Positions 1-8,618 of a stretch of 64,000 nt of DNA are shown here, one piece after another. Location: NCBI RefSeq assembly GCF_024721975.1, contig NZ_JANQBB010000002.1:310001-374000 (forward strand). Reading direction: 5' to 3'. Each line of letters starts with the position of its first letter. Positions within the stretch are counted from its first letter, which is position 1. This DNA comes from Paenibacillus endoradicis. GTDB lineage: Bacteria; Bacillota; Bacilli; Paenibacillales; Paenibacillaceae. Below the pieces are notes generated by a model. The model saw only the letters and a list, made by a program, of their open reading frames with translations. It was not told the DNA's origin and ran no database searches. The translations under genes and the position numbers were made by a program.

Positions 1-609
1 TAAATACCAAGCACGTTGGAACCCAGTTGCTCCATCAATTTGCGCTGCTTCATTCATTTCTTTCGGCAGAGCCAAAATTGCAGCTAATACTAAGACGATA
101 TAAAACCCTACCCATTGCCATGCGTTAACGACTAGAATAGCAGGTAAAGCCCATTTCTCATCTGCTAACCAAAAAATAGACTCAACCCCAAATAATTCTA
201 AAAACTTGTTTACTGGACCAATATTAGGATGAAGAACAAATCCCCACAAAATACCTATAACTGAAGTAGATAGAATGGAAGGAATAAATACGGTAGTCTT
301 ATACAAACGTTGGAATCTTTTCACGTTTGCGATTAATAAAGCAAAGAATATAATTAATGGTACTTGGATACCCACTGAGAAGAGGATGAAGTACATATTA
401 TTTTTAATAGCAGCAATAAAATCTGAATCTGAAAATACTTTTATAAAGTTATCAAATCCGATAAATGCATAATTATCTAGTCCGTTCCAATCTGTGAAAG
501 CATAATATGAAGACGATAACATCGGATATATAAAGAACAAGCTATATAATATTAGCGTAGGTATAATCATGACTAGATAAACGAAAGGATTACGTAACGG
601 ATGCTTCAT
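1..609 (-). CDS. Sugar ABC transporter permease, MalF-like, partial (C-terminus beyond left edge)
   Basis: An open frame of 203 codons runs from an ATG at 609 to the window edge; the protein begins MKHPLRNPFVYLVMIIPTLI. Hydrophobic helices and the stretch ending NEAAQIDGATGFQRAW are the EAA loop that contacts the ATPase in carbohydrate-uptake (CUT1) permeases. The role would be one half of the membrane channel for a sugar. It follows the solute-binding lipoprotein at 879-2252, separated by a strong hairpin. The partner permease is presumably just outside the window and no ATPase gene is nearby. The substrate cannot be told from sequence. Confidence 0.9.
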   Translation of the reverse strand, partial: MKHPLRNPFVYLVMIIPTLILYSLFFIYPMLSSSYYAFTDWNGLDNYAFIGFDNFIKVFSDSDFIAAIKNNMYFILFSVGIQVPLIIFFALLIANVKRFQRLYKTTVFIPSILSTSVIGILWGFVLHPNIGPVNKFLELFGVESIFWLADEKWALPAILVVNAWQWVGFYIVLVLAAILALPKEMNEAAQIDGATGFQRAWYL

Positions 610-640
610 GTAGCTAACCTCTCTTCTCGTTAAAGTATAC

Positions 641-675
641 GGGGAGTGCTGCCTATTCAACTGGCGGCACTCCCC
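641..675 (-). terminator. Intercistronic hairpin after binding-protein gene
   Basis: Arms 641-653 and 663-675 form a 13-bp stem with one mismatch (a G-U pair on one strand) and a 9-nt loop. It lies between the lipoprotein gene and the permease gene of the same importer. Such hairpins usually protect the upstream mRNA end or partly stop transcription, so more binding protein than permease is made. That role is inferred. Confidence 0.65.
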
Positions 676-720
676 TTTTAATTATTTGTAATAAAGGTCA
701 AATTGTTCGTTTGTCAGCAT

Positions 721-848
721 CAAGTAGATGGAACGCTACTTGAGAAAGGCGGAAGCGCAAGTGTACGTTATTGGTACACGCGAACCGTACTTTCCAAGTT
801 CGTTTTATCTTCGCAGTCGAATATGCTTCAACGCTAGACATCGTGATC
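721..848. repeat. Dispersed intergenic repeat, copy 1
   Basis: Positions 721-800 align without gaps to 5681-5760 with about 67 of 80 identical bases, including GTACGTTATTGGTACA. The similarity continues more weakly to about 845. No gene lies here. The copy sits between the hairpin and the stop of the lipoprotein gene. Confidence 0.75.
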
Positions 849-878
849 ACAAGCGGATAATTTGAGTTACCTCTTTAA

Positions 879-2252
879 TTATTGTGCGTCTTGAACAGCT
901 TGAATCTTGTCACCTACAGATTGAGGAGTTTCTTTACCTGCAATCAATTTAAGAAGTAGATCTTCTGATTCTTTGTATACTGCAGATGGAACAGTTGAAT
1001 CGAAGTGAGAGAACGCTCCGCCTGATGCACCCATAATATTGATTACTTGTTTCACGATTTTATCTTCAACTTTACTAGTAGCATCAGCAGATAATTTAAT
1101 AGAAGGAAGTAATCCATCTTCTAGTAAACCTCTAAGTTGCATTTCTTCACTATACAAGTTTTTAATGAACGCTTTAACAGCAACTAGCTCTTGCTCAGTT
1201 AAGTCAGCTGAGAAACCATAACCATTACTGTAGTTACCGTTAACGAATGTTTGATCGCCAACGCCACCAGGTACTGCAGGCATTGAGAAGAATCCAAATT
1301 TGTTTGTAAGAGCTCCGGCTTGCGCTTCATCGCTGAATACAGAAGATCTCCAGCTACCATCAAACATCATTCCAGCTTTTCCAGTTACAAACTCGTTAAG
1401 CATGTCAGCATATTCAAAGCCTAGTTCACCTTTTGTGAAGTATCCTTTATCTACCCACTCTGCGTATTTCGTGTATGCTGCAACAACTTCAGGAGAGTTG
1501 AATTTAGCAGTACCTGCAGGGAATCCAGAAATAGCTTCAGGACCAGCATAACGACCAATTAAAGTATTAATAAGCATCGCCGGTACCCAAGCACCTTTAG
1601 ATCCCATTGCGAAAGGTGTGTAACCGTTATCTTTTAATGTTTGAGCAGCTTTTTCTAGCTCTTCAAACGTAGTTGGCTGAGCAATTCCAAGTGTTGCGAA
1701 TAACTCTTCATTGTAGTAGAAACCTTCTGTGTTACCACCGATAGGTAAACCGTACACTTTACCATCTTGTGTAAATTGATCTAGATTCAAGAAACTTCCA
1801 TCTAAACCTAGTTCTGTAATAATCGGTGCCAAGTCAAGCAAACGACCAGCAGCACCATATTTCAATGCATCACCTGCACCACCGAATAAGTCAAAGATTT
1901 TTGGCGGGTTACCAGCAGCCATCTCAGCAGGTAATTTTGTGAAACGGTTTACACTATCTTCAACGGCATCTAATTCAAAAGTTAAACCTTCTACTTCTGC
2001 TTCTGTCTTTGCTACAACATCATCCAAAATTGCTTTACGGAACTTTTGAGCTTCCCCGATTTGAATGTGACGAAGGGATACTGTAAACGGCTTTGCTTTC
2101 ACTGCTTCAGCAGTAGGAGTTGGAGTCGGAGTTGCTTCATTGGCATTGTTCGTTCCAGCCGGTTTGTTATTACCTCCGTTGTTACCACACCCAGCTAGTA
2201 CAGTCGTTGATACAAGGACAAACATAATTACAGTCATTAACATTTTCTTCAT
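879..2252 (-). CDS. Extracellular solute-binding lipoprotein, family 1 (sugar ABC importer)
   Basis: A secreted lipoprotein of 457 residues that would capture a sugar or oligosaccharide for the permease at 1-609. MKKMLMTVIMFVLVSTTVLAGC is a lipoprotein signal ending in lipobox LAGC; it is followed by a Gly/Asn then Thr/Pro linker, and by family-1 features such as FYYNEELFATLGI and MFDGSWRSSVF. A longer frame starts with TTG at 2267, but GGGAGGTCAAG lies just upstream of the ATG at 2252, so that start is chosen. The upstream genes (isomerases, oxidoreductase) may act on the imported sugar. The substrate is unknown. Confidence 0.92.
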   Translation of the reverse strand: MKKMLMTVIMFVLVSTTVLAGCGNNGGNNKPAGTNNANEATPTPTPTAEAVKAKPFTVSLRHIQIGEAQKFRKAILDDVVAKTEAEVEGLTFELDAVEDSVNRFTKLPAEMAAGNPPKIFDLFGGAGDALKYGAAGRLLDLAPIITELGLDGSFLNLDQFTQDGKVYGLPIGGNTEGFYYNEELFATLGIAQPTTFEELEKAAQTLKDNGYTPFAMGSKGAWVPAMLINTLIGRYAGPEAISGFPAGTAKFNSPEVVAAYTKYAEWVDKGYFTKGELGFEYADMLNEFVTGKAGMMFDGSWRSSVFSDEAQAGALTNKFGFFSMPAVPGGVGDQTFVNGNYSNGYGFSADLTEQELVAVKAFIKNLYSEEMQLRGLLEDGLLPSIKLSADATSKVEDKIVKQVINIMGASGGAFSHFDSTVPSAVYKESEDLLLKLIAGKETPQSVGDKIQAVQDAQ

Positions 2253-2582
2253 TTCTTGACCTCCCAATTATTTGTTAGTCTTTCTTGTTCACGCTTACAA
2301 GTTGATTATAACAAGCCTAAATATAATGCATAAGAACCACATTTCCATTTTTTAAGGGGTAATATTCTTCGATTTTACAAAACTTTAATAGAATATCCCG
2401 ATTCCTACTATAGCACAGGAATATAGGCAACTGTTTCATAATTAGCTCAAGGTTTTAATATAGACAAAATAAGAGACTTCCCAACAGTTCAAGGAACTAA
2501 TGGAAAGTCTCTTTTATTGAGTTTAATAGCTCGAATATGTTTTCTAGGTTACCTGTAAAAAAAGAGGTCAGCTCCTACTACA
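2253..2582. other. Intergenic region before binding-protein gene
   Basis: This 330-bp gap holds a hairpin at 2472-2512 and the presumed promoter of the lipoprotein gene. On the minus strand an extended TGTTATAAT at 2305-2313 could be a -10 box, but no good -35 box stands at the right distance. I see no gene. Confidence 0.4.
2472..2512 (-). terminator. Hairpin terminator after the sugar isomerase operon
   Basis: AGAGACTTCC at 2472-2481 pairs with GGAAAGTCTCT at 2502-2512 with one bulged base. An inner AGTTC/GAACT pair extends the structure. It lies 70 bp after the isomerase stop codon. The T tract on the minus strand is interrupted, so it may be weak or act from both sides. Confidence 0.55.
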
Positions 2583-3473
2583 CTATCCCTTTAACCTTTT
2601 CAAAAAATTAACTGCTAGCTGAATATCTACCTCAGGCTGAATGCCCACTTCACGCTCGATCGTTAAATATCCCGCATAACCGATTTCATGTAATGCAGTT
2701 AAGTACGCTGGCCAATCAACTCCACCTTCGCCTAGCGGCACCTCACGGAAAGCTGGCCCCTTTTCAACTAGCTCAGCCATCTTCTCATGATCAAGTCCAG
2801 CTGCATAATCTATATCGCCATATACATCACGCGGATCAATATGTGCTAGCTTTATTCCATCTTTAGCATGAGTATGGACAATATAGTCCTTCAATGTATA
2901 GACGCCTTGAACAGGATCATCACCGGTTACCATCACCATATTAGCTGGATCAAAGTTAACAGCTACTCCCTTTGTTCCTAAGCTATCTAGAAAGCTTCTT
3001 AGATGAGCTGCTGTTTCTGGACCTGTCTCAATTGCAAAATGTGCATTCATACTCTCTGCAAAAAGACTAAGTTCTTCACATGCTTTGTGCATCGCTTCAT
3101 AACCTTTATCATTTTCATTTGAAGGAACGATACCAATATGAGTGGTGACGATGTTCGTACCTAACTCAAGCGCAAGTTCCATTATCCGCTTAGATTTTTC
3201 TATTTTCCAACCATTTTCCGCAACATCCTTAAATCCATGACCACCTAAGTCACCGACTAATGCAGATATGTCCAATTCTAGCGACTGAATATATGATTTC
3301 CATTGTTTACGATTATTCACCGTCAATTGTTCGGGAGCAAACTCACCCTTTACAGCATATATTTGAACGCCATCTGCACCAGCCTGCTTTGCCTTTAGCA
3401 GTCCTTCCTTTACCCCAACATTGTAGCTATCTACAATTACACCAATCTTGTTCATTAGTTTCGGAATTTGCAT
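2583..3473 (-). CDS. Sugar phosphate isomerase/epimerase, TIM-barrel (AP-endonuclease 2 superfamily)
   Basis: A 296-residue soluble protein. IETGPET, NFDPANM, VHTHAKDG, LGEGGVDW and TIEREVG are the metal-ligand strand ends typical of the xylose-isomerase-like family, whose members isomerise or epimerise sugars or inositol derivatives. The ATG at 3473 has GGTGG eight bases upstream. It is the last gene of an apparent operon with a second isomerase and a Gfo/Idh oxidoreductase. Two isomerases plus an NAD(P)-dependent oxidoreductase suggest an oxidation-epimerisation route for an unusual sugar. The exact reaction cannot be assigned. Confidence 0.85.
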   Translation of the reverse strand: MQIPKLMNKIGVIVDSYNVGVKEGLLKAKQAGADGVQIYAVKGEFAPEQLTVNNRKQWKSYIQSLELDISALVGDLGGHGFKDVAENGWKIEKSKRIMELALELGTNIVTTHIGIVPSNENDKGYEAMHKACEELSLFAESMNAHFAIETGPETAAHLRSFLDSLGTKGVAVNFDPANMVMVTGDDPVQGVYTLKDYIVHTHAKDGIKLAHIDPRDVYGDIDYAAGLDHEKMAELVEKGPAFREVPLGEGGVDWPAYLTALHEIGYAGYLTIEREVGIQPEVDIQLAVNFLKRLKG

Positions 3474-3507
3474 TGATTACGCCACCTTTCATCTTACTTT
3501 AGTTCGA

Positions 3508-4365
3508 TTACAAACTATGCCATAACTTACGTACGTAGTCGAAACCTAGCTTTGTGCCTTGTTTACATGGTTCCATTCCTTCAAATTCAATCGTAACATG
3601 CCCATCGTATCCAGCACGTTTCATATAAGAGATTACATTTACGATATCAATGTCGCCATGTCCAACAATTGCTCCTCTTAGCCAATTACCGTGAGAAGTT
3701 TGAAACCAGCCCTCGCCGCCCAAATAACTCGCTTGACGATAATAAAAATCTTTAAAATGAACAATGGAAGCAAATGATAGATTATTGCTTACTCCACTAT
3801 GAACGGCTTCATCCACACATAAAAAGTTTCCAATATCAAGTGTAGTTCGGAAGTTTTCACGATTAACTTGCTCAACAAGACTCTGCACTCGATCACTGTG
3901 CTGCACGAAGTAACCGTGGTTTTCAACACTCGTTGTAATGCCGTAGCTTTGGGCGTAATCCGCAATTTGTTGACAGGCATAGGTTAACTGCGGGAGTTGC
4001 TTCAAGAAATTAGAAATCGATCGGTCAGCTGAACTAGCTACATCATGCCTCATACGTTTAATACCTAACTCAGCAGCAATATCTACCTCTTTTTTCACTC
4101 GCTCTATTTCATGTTCTAATGCTTGCTGATCTAGATCAGCAAAATTAGCGCCGATCGCATAATTAGAAAGCTCAACTCTACATTGTTGCGCTCTGCTCTT
4201 AATATCAGCTAGAAGCTGTTTATCTTGTGATAGATTAAAGCCGAGCGGAACAATTTCGATATGCTCCGCACCAATACTAGCTGCAAAATCTATCATATCT
4301 GGTACGGTCATCTCACCAGCAGTAAACGCTTGATACAAACTGTATGAGCTAATCCCTAATTTCAT
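3508..4365 (-). CDS. Sugar phosphate isomerase/epimerase, TIM-barrel
   Basis: A 285-residue soluble protein of the same superfamily as its downstream neighbour but clearly divergent from it. VENHGYFV, TTLDIGNFL, VHFKDFYY and VTIEFEGME mark the acidic and histidine metal ligands at barrel strand ends. Its ATG at 4365 overlaps the TGA of the oxidoreductase gene, indicating translational coupling. The gap to the next gene is 34 bp. It probably works on the same imported compound as the oxidoreductase. The substrate is not recognisable. Confidence 0.85.
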   Translation of the reverse strand: MKLGISSYSLYQAFTAGEMTVPDMIDFAASIGAEHIEIVPLGFNLSQDKQLLADIKSRAQQCRVELSNYAIGANFADLDQQALEHEIERVKKEVDIAAELGIKRMRHDVASSADRSISNFLKQLPQLTYACQQIADYAQSYGITTSVENHGYFVQHSDRVQSLVEQVNRENFRTTLDIGNFLCVDEAVHSGVSNNLSFASIVHFKDFYYRQASYLGGEGWFQTSHGNWLRGAIVGHGDIDIVNVISYMKRAGYDGHVTIEFEGMEPCKQGTKLGFDYVRKLWHSL

Positions 4366-5420
4366 AGTTTCACCTCTACGCCCGTAGCAGCAGATTCATA
4401 GATGCCACATAACATTTTCATGAGCGCTACACCATCCTCAACCGGACTAATCGTGCACGCTTCATTATTACAGCATAGTATAAACTGATCAATTTCCCTC
4501 TGGAAAGAGTCCTCTACATCGAAACCACGATGATCTACCTGCGGCTCTATATTGAATATTACATTGTTTTTTTCTGTTACAATGGCAAGCTCGGGCTCAA
4601 CCTCAGCCCCGCCTTTGTCTCCATACACGGCAACACTCGAACGATCCTGCTTCGCATGTAGCGTAAAGCTTACATCAACATAGAGTGATGCTCCATTCTC
4701 AAAACGAATAAGCGCATTCGCCATATCCTCAACATCGTTATGCTCTGCATTATAGTCTTGGGCTTTATAGAAGGAAAGTTGCTGCACATTAGATCGATTG
4801 CCAAGCTTACGATATGTATTTCCACTTACGCTTACAGGCTTAGGTTTACCCATCAAGTACCAACATAGATCTATCACATGCACACCTAGATCAATTAGCG
4901 GTCCTCCGCCTGAGCGCTCCTTATCTGAAAACCAGCCACCTGGATTACCAAGTCTACGTAAAATTGAAGCCTTCGCATAGTATATTTGGCCTAACTCTCC
5001 AGCATCAATCATTTGCTTAAGGAAGGTTACATTGCGGTTATGTCTGCGTACGAAACCAACCTGCAATACCTTTCCTGTCACATGAACGGCTTCTTCAATG
5101 GCTAATGCTTCCTCTACTGTTTTACATAGCGGCTTCTCAACGTGGACATGCTTACCTGCCTTTAGTGCAGCGACACTAATTGCCGCGTGATAATTATTCC
5201 ATGTGCAAATATCTACTGCATCGATCTCTGGATCAGAAAGCAAATCATTATAATCGGTATACACTTTCACGGCTCCATACTCTGCTGCACGACTACGAGC
5301 TCGCTCTTCATTCAAATCACAAATAGCATAAATAGTTGCATACTCGTTGTTACGATAAGCATCCAAATGAATCGTGGAAATAGATCCTGCACCAATAAGA
5401 CCGATATTTAGCTTCTTCAT
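4362..5420 (-). CDS. Gfo/Idh/MocA family NAD(P)-dependent oxidoreductase
   Basis: A 352-residue cytoplasmic dehydrogenase. The N-terminal Rossmann fold shows GLIGAGS (residues 7-13) and the family EKP motif at 95-97; further on, GGPLIDLGVHVIDL holds the conserved Asp and catalytic His. Members oxidise a sugar or inositol hydroxyl with NAD(P). It is the first gene of a three-gene run with two isomerases, overlapping the next by 4 bp. A cre-like site lies just upstream at 5442-5455, hinting at CcpA catabolite control. The substrate is unknown; inositol-type and keto-sugar roles are both possible. Confidence 0.9.
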   Translation of the reverse strand: MKKLNIGLIGAGSISTIHLDAYRNNEYATIYAICDLNEERARSRAAEYGAVKVYTDYNDLLSDPEIDAVDICTWNNYHAAISVAALKAGKHVHVEKPLCKTVEEALAIEEAVHVTGKVLQVGFVRRHNRNVTFLKQMIDAGELGQIYYAKASILRRLGNPGGWFSDKERSGGGPLIDLGVHVIDLCWYLMGKPKPVSVSGNTYRKLGNRSNVQQLSFYKAQDYNAEHNDVEDMANALIRFENGASLYVDVSFTLHAKQDRSSVAVYGDKGGAEVEPELAIVTEKNNVIFNIEPQVDHRGFDVEDSFQREIDQFILCCNNEACTISPVEDGVALMKMLCGIYESAATGVEVKL

Positions 5421-5441
5421 CTACATTCCTCCAAATATTAG

Positions 5442-5455
5442 ATTAAGCGCTTGCA
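5442..5455 (-). promoter_or_regulatory. Candidate cre (CcpA) site
   Basis: On the minus strand this reads TGCAAGCGCTTAAT, against the cre consensus TGNAANCGNTNNCA, matching except for the last two bases. It lies 22 bp upstream of the oxidoreductase start. CcpA control of sugar operons is common in Bacillota. The assignment rests on sequence likeness only. Confidence 0.4.
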
Positions 5456-5466
5456 GTAGAGTTAAT

Positions 5467-5530
5467 AAAAAAAGGAAAACCTTATCTTCTGGAAGTGAGC
5501 TTATGCACAACAACAAGATTGGTTTTCCTT
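5467..5530 (-). terminator. Terminator of the ROK-rpiR-nagBA operon
   Basis: AAGGAAAACC at 5472-5481 pairs exactly with GGTTTTCCTT at 5521-5530, and an inner TCTT/AAGA adds to the stem. On the minus strand the hairpin is followed by a run of eight T. It lies after nagA and the repeat block, just before the oxidoreductase operon. Confidence 0.7.
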
Positions 5531-5573
5531 ATTAATATATTACAATAATTCACTTATAGTTCAAGTTGAAGTT

Positions 5574-5832
5574 CTTCATATTCCACGTCGAATATGCTGC
5601 GTTAGCATATTCATCGTTATTAAAGTCCACTTTTTGAACTACTTCTTCCAATAGAGGTTCAAAAAGAGGGCTTTCAGAACCAAGAAGATGGAGCGCTACT
5701 TGCGGAAAGAGGAAACGTAAATGTACGTTATTGGTACATGCGTACCGCACTTCCCAAGTTCGCTTCATATTCGACGTCGAATAAGCTGCGTTAGCATACT
5801 CATCGTTATCAAAGTCCACTTTTTGAACTACC
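5574..5832. repeat. Dispersed intergenic repeat, copy 2 with two direct 69-bp units
   Basis: Units at 5574-5642 and 5763-5831 are 65/69 identical and share GCTGCGTTAGCATA and CACTTTTTGAACTAC. The DNA between them matches copy 1 at 721-848. Reading through on the minus strand gives a repeated peptide (KVDF..NDEYANAAYST), but it has no ribosome site and overlaps nagA. I treat it as non-coding repeat DNA that fills the gap between nagA and the next operon. Confidence 0.8.
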
Positions 5833-5841
5833 ACTGATAAG

Positions 5842-7017
5842 CTATAGCGTTTGCTCTCCCGCAATAAAGACAGAAGTAATTGACAGTTCTTTATCTAATA
5901 GAAGAAGATCGGCACGTTTTCCTACTTCAAGGCTACCGTATTGCTTCGATATTCCAATAACACGAGCGGGGTTAAGACTTGCGATACGACTTGCCTCGAC
6001 GATCGATACACCAGCCTCTTGAATGAGATATTGGAAGCCTTTAATCATCGTAAGTGTGCTTCCTGCCAAGCTACCGCCTTCCTTCAAGCGAGCAGTTCCA
6101 CCTTCAACGATGACAGGTAACACACCAAGTACATATTCACCATCAGGCATGCCCGCTGCTGACATAGCATCGGTAACGAGTACAACTAGATCTGCACCTT
6201 TAGCTTGCAGTAGAAGCTTTATTGCTGCTGGATGAACATGATGACCGTCAGCAATTACTTCAGCTGTGATGTTATCATTGAGCATTACAGCACCCACTGT
6301 GCCTGGCTCTCTATGATGAAGTGCTCGCATAGCATTGAACGTATGGACCGCATGCGTTAAGCCATGCTCAACTGCTTGCATTATTTCTTCAAATAGTGCA
6401 TCTGTATGGCCACAAGCTGCAACAATACCGTGATCTTGCAATGCACGAATATATTGCGCAGCACCCTCTAGCTCAGGAGCTAACGTTTGCATTTTTACTA
6501 CGCCTGGATATTTCTGAACCCACTCATTAAGCCATTCTAACTGCGGTGCTACCATGAAATTTTCATTTTGCGCACCTTTCCACTTCGGATTGACATACGG
6601 ACCTTCCAGATGAACACCAATAAGCTGAGCATATGGCATTGGCTTACGTTCATACTGAGCAACGGTGTCAATCACTTCCGTTAACTCTTCACGTGATGCA
6701 GTAACTGTAGTTGCTAACATCGTCGTAGTTCCATTTTCCATATGAAAACGAGTAATCGTATCGAGCTCTTCCGCTTTGGCAATCATGAAATCATGATTGG
6801 CGCCACCATGTACGTGAATATCGATAAATCCGGGTAATACATAACCACCGCTTCCATCAATCTTTTGCGCGTCTTCTTCAAATTGTTCATAAGATTCATC
6901 GGAAGCACCATAGGCGGTAACTTGACCATTACTACTATATATCCAACCATCTTCTATTAAACGATCAGGCAAAACAATATTTGCGTTGGTTATGAGCAAC
7001 TGTTTTGAATTATCCAT
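5842..7017 (-). CDS. nagA: N-acetylglucosamine-6-phosphate deacetylase
   Basis: Removes acetate from GlcNAc-6-phosphate to give glucosamine-6-phosphate, in the cytoplasm. The 391-residue amidohydrolase shows the metal motif GFIDIHVHGG (His 68 and 70), GVHLEGPYV with the metal-binding Glu, ACGHTDA, HTFNAM, and VTDAMSAAG with the catalytic Asp. The length fits Bacillus NagA. A longer in-frame start exists at 7092, but the ATG at 7017 overlaps the nagB stop codon by one base (TAATG), the normal coupled arrangement. It is last in the ROK-rpiR-nagB-nagA operon and would also receive GlcNAc-6-P made by MurQ. Confidence 0.96.
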   Translation of the reverse strand: MDNSKQLLITNANIVLPDRLIEDGWIYSSNGQVTAYGASDESYEQFEEDAQKIDGSGGYVLPGFIDIHVHGGANHDFMIAKAEELDTITRFHMENGTTTMLATTVTASREELTEVIDTVAQYERKPMPYAQLIGVHLEGPYVNPKWKGAQNENFMVAPQLEWLNEWVQKYPGVVKMQTLAPELEGAAQYIRALQDHGIVAACGHTDALFEEIMQAVEHGLTHAVHTFNAMRALHHREPGTVGAVMLNDNITAEVIADGHHVHPAAIKLLLQAKGADLVVLVTDAMSAAGMPDGEYVLGVLPVIVEGGTARLKEGGSLAGSTLTMIKGFQYLIQEAGVSIVEASRIASLNPARVIGISKQYGSLEVGKRADLLLLDKELSITSVFIAGEQTL

Positions 7018-7742
7018 TATAGTAGACTCCCAGCAGCGCGATCTAAAAGTACTGTAAGATGCGGATGCGTCTGAAGTAAGGATGCAGGGCAATTCGTACT
7101 AATTGGGCCAGTAAGCGCACGTTTCACAATTTCCGCTTTGTCCTCACCCTTAACAACAAGTAGTATATTTTTAGCTTTCAGAATCATACCTACACCCATA
7201 GTAATAGCCTTTTGCGGCACTTCTTCCTCAGCAGAGAAATAACGAGCATTAGCCGTTTTCGTCGCTTCAGCAAGTTCAACAATATGTGTCCCACTAAGCA
7301 ATGCATGAGAAGGCTCATTGAAACCAATATGCCCATTGTGCCCAAGCCCAAGCAATTGAATATCTATTTGTCCTGTATTCTCGATCAAACGGTCATAACG
7401 AACACATTCTTCTTCAAGATCAGTAGCGGTACCACAAGGTACATAGGCTTGCTCAATATTAATATCTACTTGATTGAATAAGTGCTGTCTCATATAATAA
7501 CTATAACTTTGATGATGTTCAGGAGTAATACCTACATATTCATCAAGATTAAACGTAGTTACTTTATTAAAACTCACTAGTCCTCGCTTATACGTTTGCA
7601 CCAATTGTTCATATATACCAATAGGAGTACCTCCAGTTGCTAATCCAAGTATTGCTGATGGATTCATCTGTACCATTCCTGATAGGACACCAGCACCAGC
7701 TTCATTCAGCTGTTCTTCCGTATCAAATGTTAAGATATTCAT
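7017..7742 (-). CDS. nagB: Glucosamine-6-phosphate deaminase
   Basis: Converts glucosamine-6-phosphate to fructose-6-phosphate and ammonia, the entry point into glycolysis. The 241-residue protein has GLATGGTPIGIY, FNLDEYVG with the catalytic Asp, and LLGLGHNGHIGFNEPS with catalytic His/Glu. The size is that of the short Bacillus form. GGGAGG sits nine bases before the ATG at 7742. It starts 2 bp after the RpiR regulator and overlaps nagA by one base. Confidence 0.97.
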   Translation of the reverse strand: MNILTFDTEEQLNEAGAGVLSGMVQMNPSAILGLATGGTPIGIYEQLVQTYKRGLVSFNKVTTFNLDEYVGITPEHHQSYSYYMRQHLFNQVDINIEQAYVPCGTATDLEEECVRYDRLIENTGQIDIQLLGLGHNGHIGFNEPSHALLSGTHIVELAEATKTANARYFSAEEEVPQKAITMGVGMILKAKNILLVVKGEDKAEIVKRALTGPISTNCPASLLQTHPHLTVLLDRAAGSLL

Positions 7743-7744
7743 TA

Positions 7745-8602
7745 TTAATATCCTCCCTTTTTATCAATAAATCGTTTCACATTCTGATAAGAACGTTCTA
7801 ATCGAGGTACATATATATCAAAGTACTCACTTACTAGACCAACAAATAGAATGTCGACTAGATGAAGTTGCGCCATACGAGAAGCCATATCACCCCGGCG
7901 CATTCCCGCTTCGGAAGATGAGATGAACAGACTAATCTCAGCAATATTAGAGAGTGTATTCGCACCATATTTCGTTACCGAAATTGTCGTTGCGCCTTGC
8001 TCAGAAGCACTAATAAGCGCTTCAATCGTTTCAGGCGTTTCACCCGAGTAAGAGAATCCGATCGCTACATCTCCTTCGCCAAGTGATGCTGCTGATGTTT
8101 GCTGCATATGTGGATCTGCAAAAACTGCTGCAGCTTTACCGATACGAATGAGCTTCTGATAAAAATCTTCAGCAACGACACCGGAGGTAGCAACACCATA
8201 AATATCGATCCGTTTCGCTTGATGTAATACATCGATCGCTTCACGAAGCTTACTATAATCAAGCAGCTTCGCAGTATCTGAAACCGAGCGAATATGATTG
8301 GCTGTAATGGCATTAACGATATGATCTAAAGACTGTCCTGCAACAATATCTTGATACGTACTTGTTGTCGGCTCCTCAGAAAGTTCCATCGCCAGCTTAA
8401 CTTTAAATTCTGTAAAGTTTTCAGCGTGAAACAATCTACAAAATCTTGAAATCGTTGACGTACTACTTCCTGATAGCTTGGCTAGTTCCGTAATAGACAT
8501 TTGAACGGCCTCTCTTGGCTGCGCAAGAAAAAAATTAACTAGATTTTTTTCTTGCGGGGATAAGTGGTCTCCACTTTCCCTTAATGCTTGCATTAAGCTC
8601 AA
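7745..8602 (-). CDS. MurR/RpiR family transcriptional regulator (amino-sugar operon)
   Basis: A 285-residue sugar-phosphate-responsive regulator. Residues 1-75 are the RpiR helix-turn-helix (ITELAKLSGSSTSTISRFCR); residues about 110-250 form an SIS sugar-phosphate domain (YGVATSG, GFSYSGETPET). The start is a TTG at 8602 with AAGGAGG seven bases upstream; the ATG at 8593 is too far from that site. It lies between the ROK kinase and nagB, so control of this operon by GlcN-6-P or a related phosphate is likely. Three GAAAANNNTTTTC palindromes upstream of the operon are candidate operators. Confidence 0.92.
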   Translation of the reverse strand: MSLMQALRESGDHLSPQEKNLVNFFLAQPREAVQMSITELAKLSGSSTSTISRFCRLFHAENFTEFKVKLAMELSEEPTTSTYQDIVAGQSLDHIVNAITANHIRSVSDTAKLLDYSKLREAIDVLHQAKRIDIYGVATSGVVAEDFYQKLIRIGKAAAVFADPHMQQTSAASLGEGDVAIGFSYSGETPETIEALISASEQGATTISVTKYGANTLSNIAEISLFISSSEAGMRRGDMASRMAQLHLVDILFVGLVSEYFDIYVPRLERSYQNVKRFIDKKGGY

Positions 8603-8618
8603 AATAACGCCTCCTTAT

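Noticed and set aside
2305..2313. Promoter for the first lipoprotein gene
   Set aside because: TGTTATAAT on minus is a fair -10 box but no acceptable -35 box lies 16-18 bp away, so I do not list it as a promoter.
5550..5864. A 104-residue frame with a repeated peptide (KVDF..NDEYANAAYST)
   Set aside because: It reads through the direct repeat units, overlaps the end of nagA, has no ribosome site, and its repeats mirror non-coding copies elsewhere.
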